64,000 bases of DNA, taken from assembly GCF_000576305.1 (NCBI RefSeq), contig NZ_BAVZ01000001.1, forward strand, positions 607,130-671,129. Reading direction: 5' to 3'. Within the stretch, counting starts at the first letter, position 1. The number at the start of each line of letters is the position of its first letter. The notes below the pieces were generated by a model that was given only the letters and a program-made list of their open reading frames with translations, ran no database searches and was not told the origin of the DNA. The translations under genes and the position numbers were made by a program. This DNA is from Paenibacillus pini JCM 16418. GTDB lineage: Bacteria; Bacillota; Bacilli; Paenibacillales; Paenibacillaceae. Of the stretch, positions 62,988-64,000 are shown in pieces.

Positions 62988-64000
62988 GTGAATATCGGTT
63001 CGTTAATCCGTGGATTGTTAGGCGAGACGAAGGCTGGAGAAGCCAAGCAGTTGGATATGAAGGCAGGGCAGGTCGTTAGAGGTGTCGTTTTAAGCGTCTC
63101 CGATGATGGACAGGAAGCTGTTGTACAGATTCAGGGTGTGAAGGTGAGAGCAACGCTGGAGACCCCGCTACAAGCAGGCCAGGCTACGCTTTTACAAGTA
63201 CAGGAGCCAGGTGAAGGCGGTATGGTGATGCTGAAGCCGCTTGCTGAATCACCTTACATATCGATACCAACTCAATCACTTGCCAATGTGCTGGAATCGT
63301 TTGGATTACAGGATACCCAGGGAAATCGGGACTTGCTTCAGGCGATTCAATCGAGTGGTGTTCCATTAACTAAAGAAAACATTGCTTTGTTCAAAGAAGT
63401 GATGGCTCTTAAACCTGCTTTGGTTTCAGCGGAGAAGTGGATTCAATCCGCGGCCATTGCTTTTCAGCGTGGCTTACCTATGACTTCTGAAAGTATAAAA
63501 GGTCTGCATCAGGCAGTATTTGGACCGCCAATGCATGAACTTTTGGGTGTGCTAGAGGAACAGCTGACTGCAGTAATGACTTCCGCTTCTTCTCAGACGG
63601 GCAAGATGAATCCTTCTACTGGAGGATTAAATAGCACACTCGTTAAAACAGAGCTGACGACGCAGTCAATGACGGGAAAGTCCGAGCCTAATACGGCTAC
63701 AAGTAACGCTCTAACTCCGCAAAGTGCCGCAACAGGGCAACATGCTGCATCAACACAAAGTGCTGAACTGCAACCACTTGCCGCGAAGCTGCAAAATGTG
63801 TTGCAGCAGCTTCGCACGCTGCCTTTGCAGGCCGCGCCGGCTAACCCAGCCGCGGCAGGAGCGCCTGCCCTGGCTGCGCAGCAGGGCACACAGGCTGCGG
63901 CCATAGCACCGCAGCCATCCTCTGTGGCCGGCATGGCTATGCCGCCGGCCGAGACCGCTGCTCCCCAAGGGTCAGCAGCGGCACTTGCGCAGCCTACGCA
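62988..64000 (+). CDS. YlqG/FliK-like protein, N-terminal part
   Basis: GTG 62988 behind GGAGAGGGAGAC; the frame is open to the window end (337 codons), so the C-terminus is missing. The first ~180 residues hold a small barrel-like part (AGQVVRGVVLSVSDDGQEAVVQIQGVKVRA) and helical segments. From about residue 260 it turns Ala/Pro/Gln-rich with a sharp GC rise (63780 onward), as in the linkers of FliK-type hook-length proteins. B. subtilis has ylqG at this place after rnhB. Its role there is unknown. Confidence 0.78.
   Translation, partial: MNIGSLIRGLLGETKAGEAKQLDMKAGQVVRGVVLSVSDDGQEAVVQIQGVKVRATLETPLQAGQATLLQVQEPGEGGMVMLKPLAESPYISIPTQSLANVLESFGLQDTQGNRDLLQAIQSSGVPLTKENIALFKEVMALKPALVSAEKWIQSAAIAFQRGLPMTSESIKGLHQAVFGPPMHELLGVLEEQLTAVMTSASSQTGKMNPSTGGLNSTLVKTELTTQSMTGKSEPNTATSNALTPQSAATGQHAASTQSAELQPLAAKLQNVLQQLRTLPLQAAPANPAAAGAPALAAQQGTQAAAIAPQPSSVAGMAMPPAETAAPQGSAAALAQPT

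Overview
The window looks like chromosomal DNA of a low-to-mid GC, spore-forming Firmicute, most likely Paenibacillus or a close relative. The reasons are the Bacillales-type order rsmD-coaD-ylbJ-ylbL-tmcAL-DUF177-rpmF-fapR-plsX-fab genes-acpP-rnc-smc-ftsY-ylxM-ffh-rpsP-khpA-rimM-trmD-rplS-lepB-rbgA-rnhB, strong AGGAGG ribosome binding sites, sporulation-linked genes (ylbJ, a YjcZ-type peptide), and fabH and fabF placed inside the fapR-plsX-fab cluster. I see no rRNA, tRNA, CRISPR array, prophage or intact insertion sequence.

Bases 1-28650 are mostly accessory or individually regulated genes. They start with the tail of a chemotaxis receptor, a small transaldolase-type aldolase and an LtaS-family lipoteichoic acid synthase. 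A surface-glycosylation operon follows (ykcB-like and ykcC-like glycosyltransferases plus gtaB). Next come the anaerobic ribonucleotide reductase pair nrdD-nrdG with an NrdR box, a drug/metabolite transporter, rpiA-vanZ, marR-ywbE, and an XRE regulator divergent from a second fabF. Then there are a methyltransferase, five GNAT acetyltransferases across the window, two SGNH hydrolases and a GH25 lysozyme. A run of very small envelope or spore-type genes follows: a YjcZ peptide, a Tyr/Pro plus Gly-Gly-Pro protein, a lipoprotein and two tiny membrane ORFs.

Bases 29035-46460 are the housekeeping core. It makes CoA (coaD) and acyl chains (plsX, fabH, fabD, fabG, acpP, fabF) under FapR, whose palindromic operator is visible at 34788-34804, and continues into RNase III, SMC and FtsY. 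A minus-strand island (46534-49252) carries a TuaH-like glycosyltransferase, a polysaccharide pyruvyl transferase and two tiny beta-barrel-like proteins. It separates ftsY from its SRP partner genes ylxM-ffh. A strong promoter at 50199 starts ylxM-ffh-rpsP-khpA-rimM-trmD. A second accessory block (54143-59704: M20 peptidase, GNAT, BadF-type kinase, ArsR-type regulator, MFS exporter) separates trmD from rplS, which therefore has its own promoter and leader. The window ends with lepB, rbgA, rnhB and the first part of a YlqG/FliK-like gene.

An important caution is that eight genes are split by a single-base indel that one added or removed base repairs exactly: the Gly-Gly-Pro protein, fabF, ftsY, the pyruvyl transferase, ffh, trmD, the MFS transporter and rnhB. 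Four of the five plus-strand cases lie in short base runs, and ftsY and ffh are essential in relatives. This points to sequencing or assembly error rather than gene decay. I annotate these genes over their full repaired extent. No clearly new biological system stands out. The best candidates for something undescribed are the XRE/orphan-FabF pair with four TAGGATA repeats, the glycan island between ftsY and ffh, the cluster of small spore-type proteins, and a minus-strand promoter/terminator pair upstream of rsmD.
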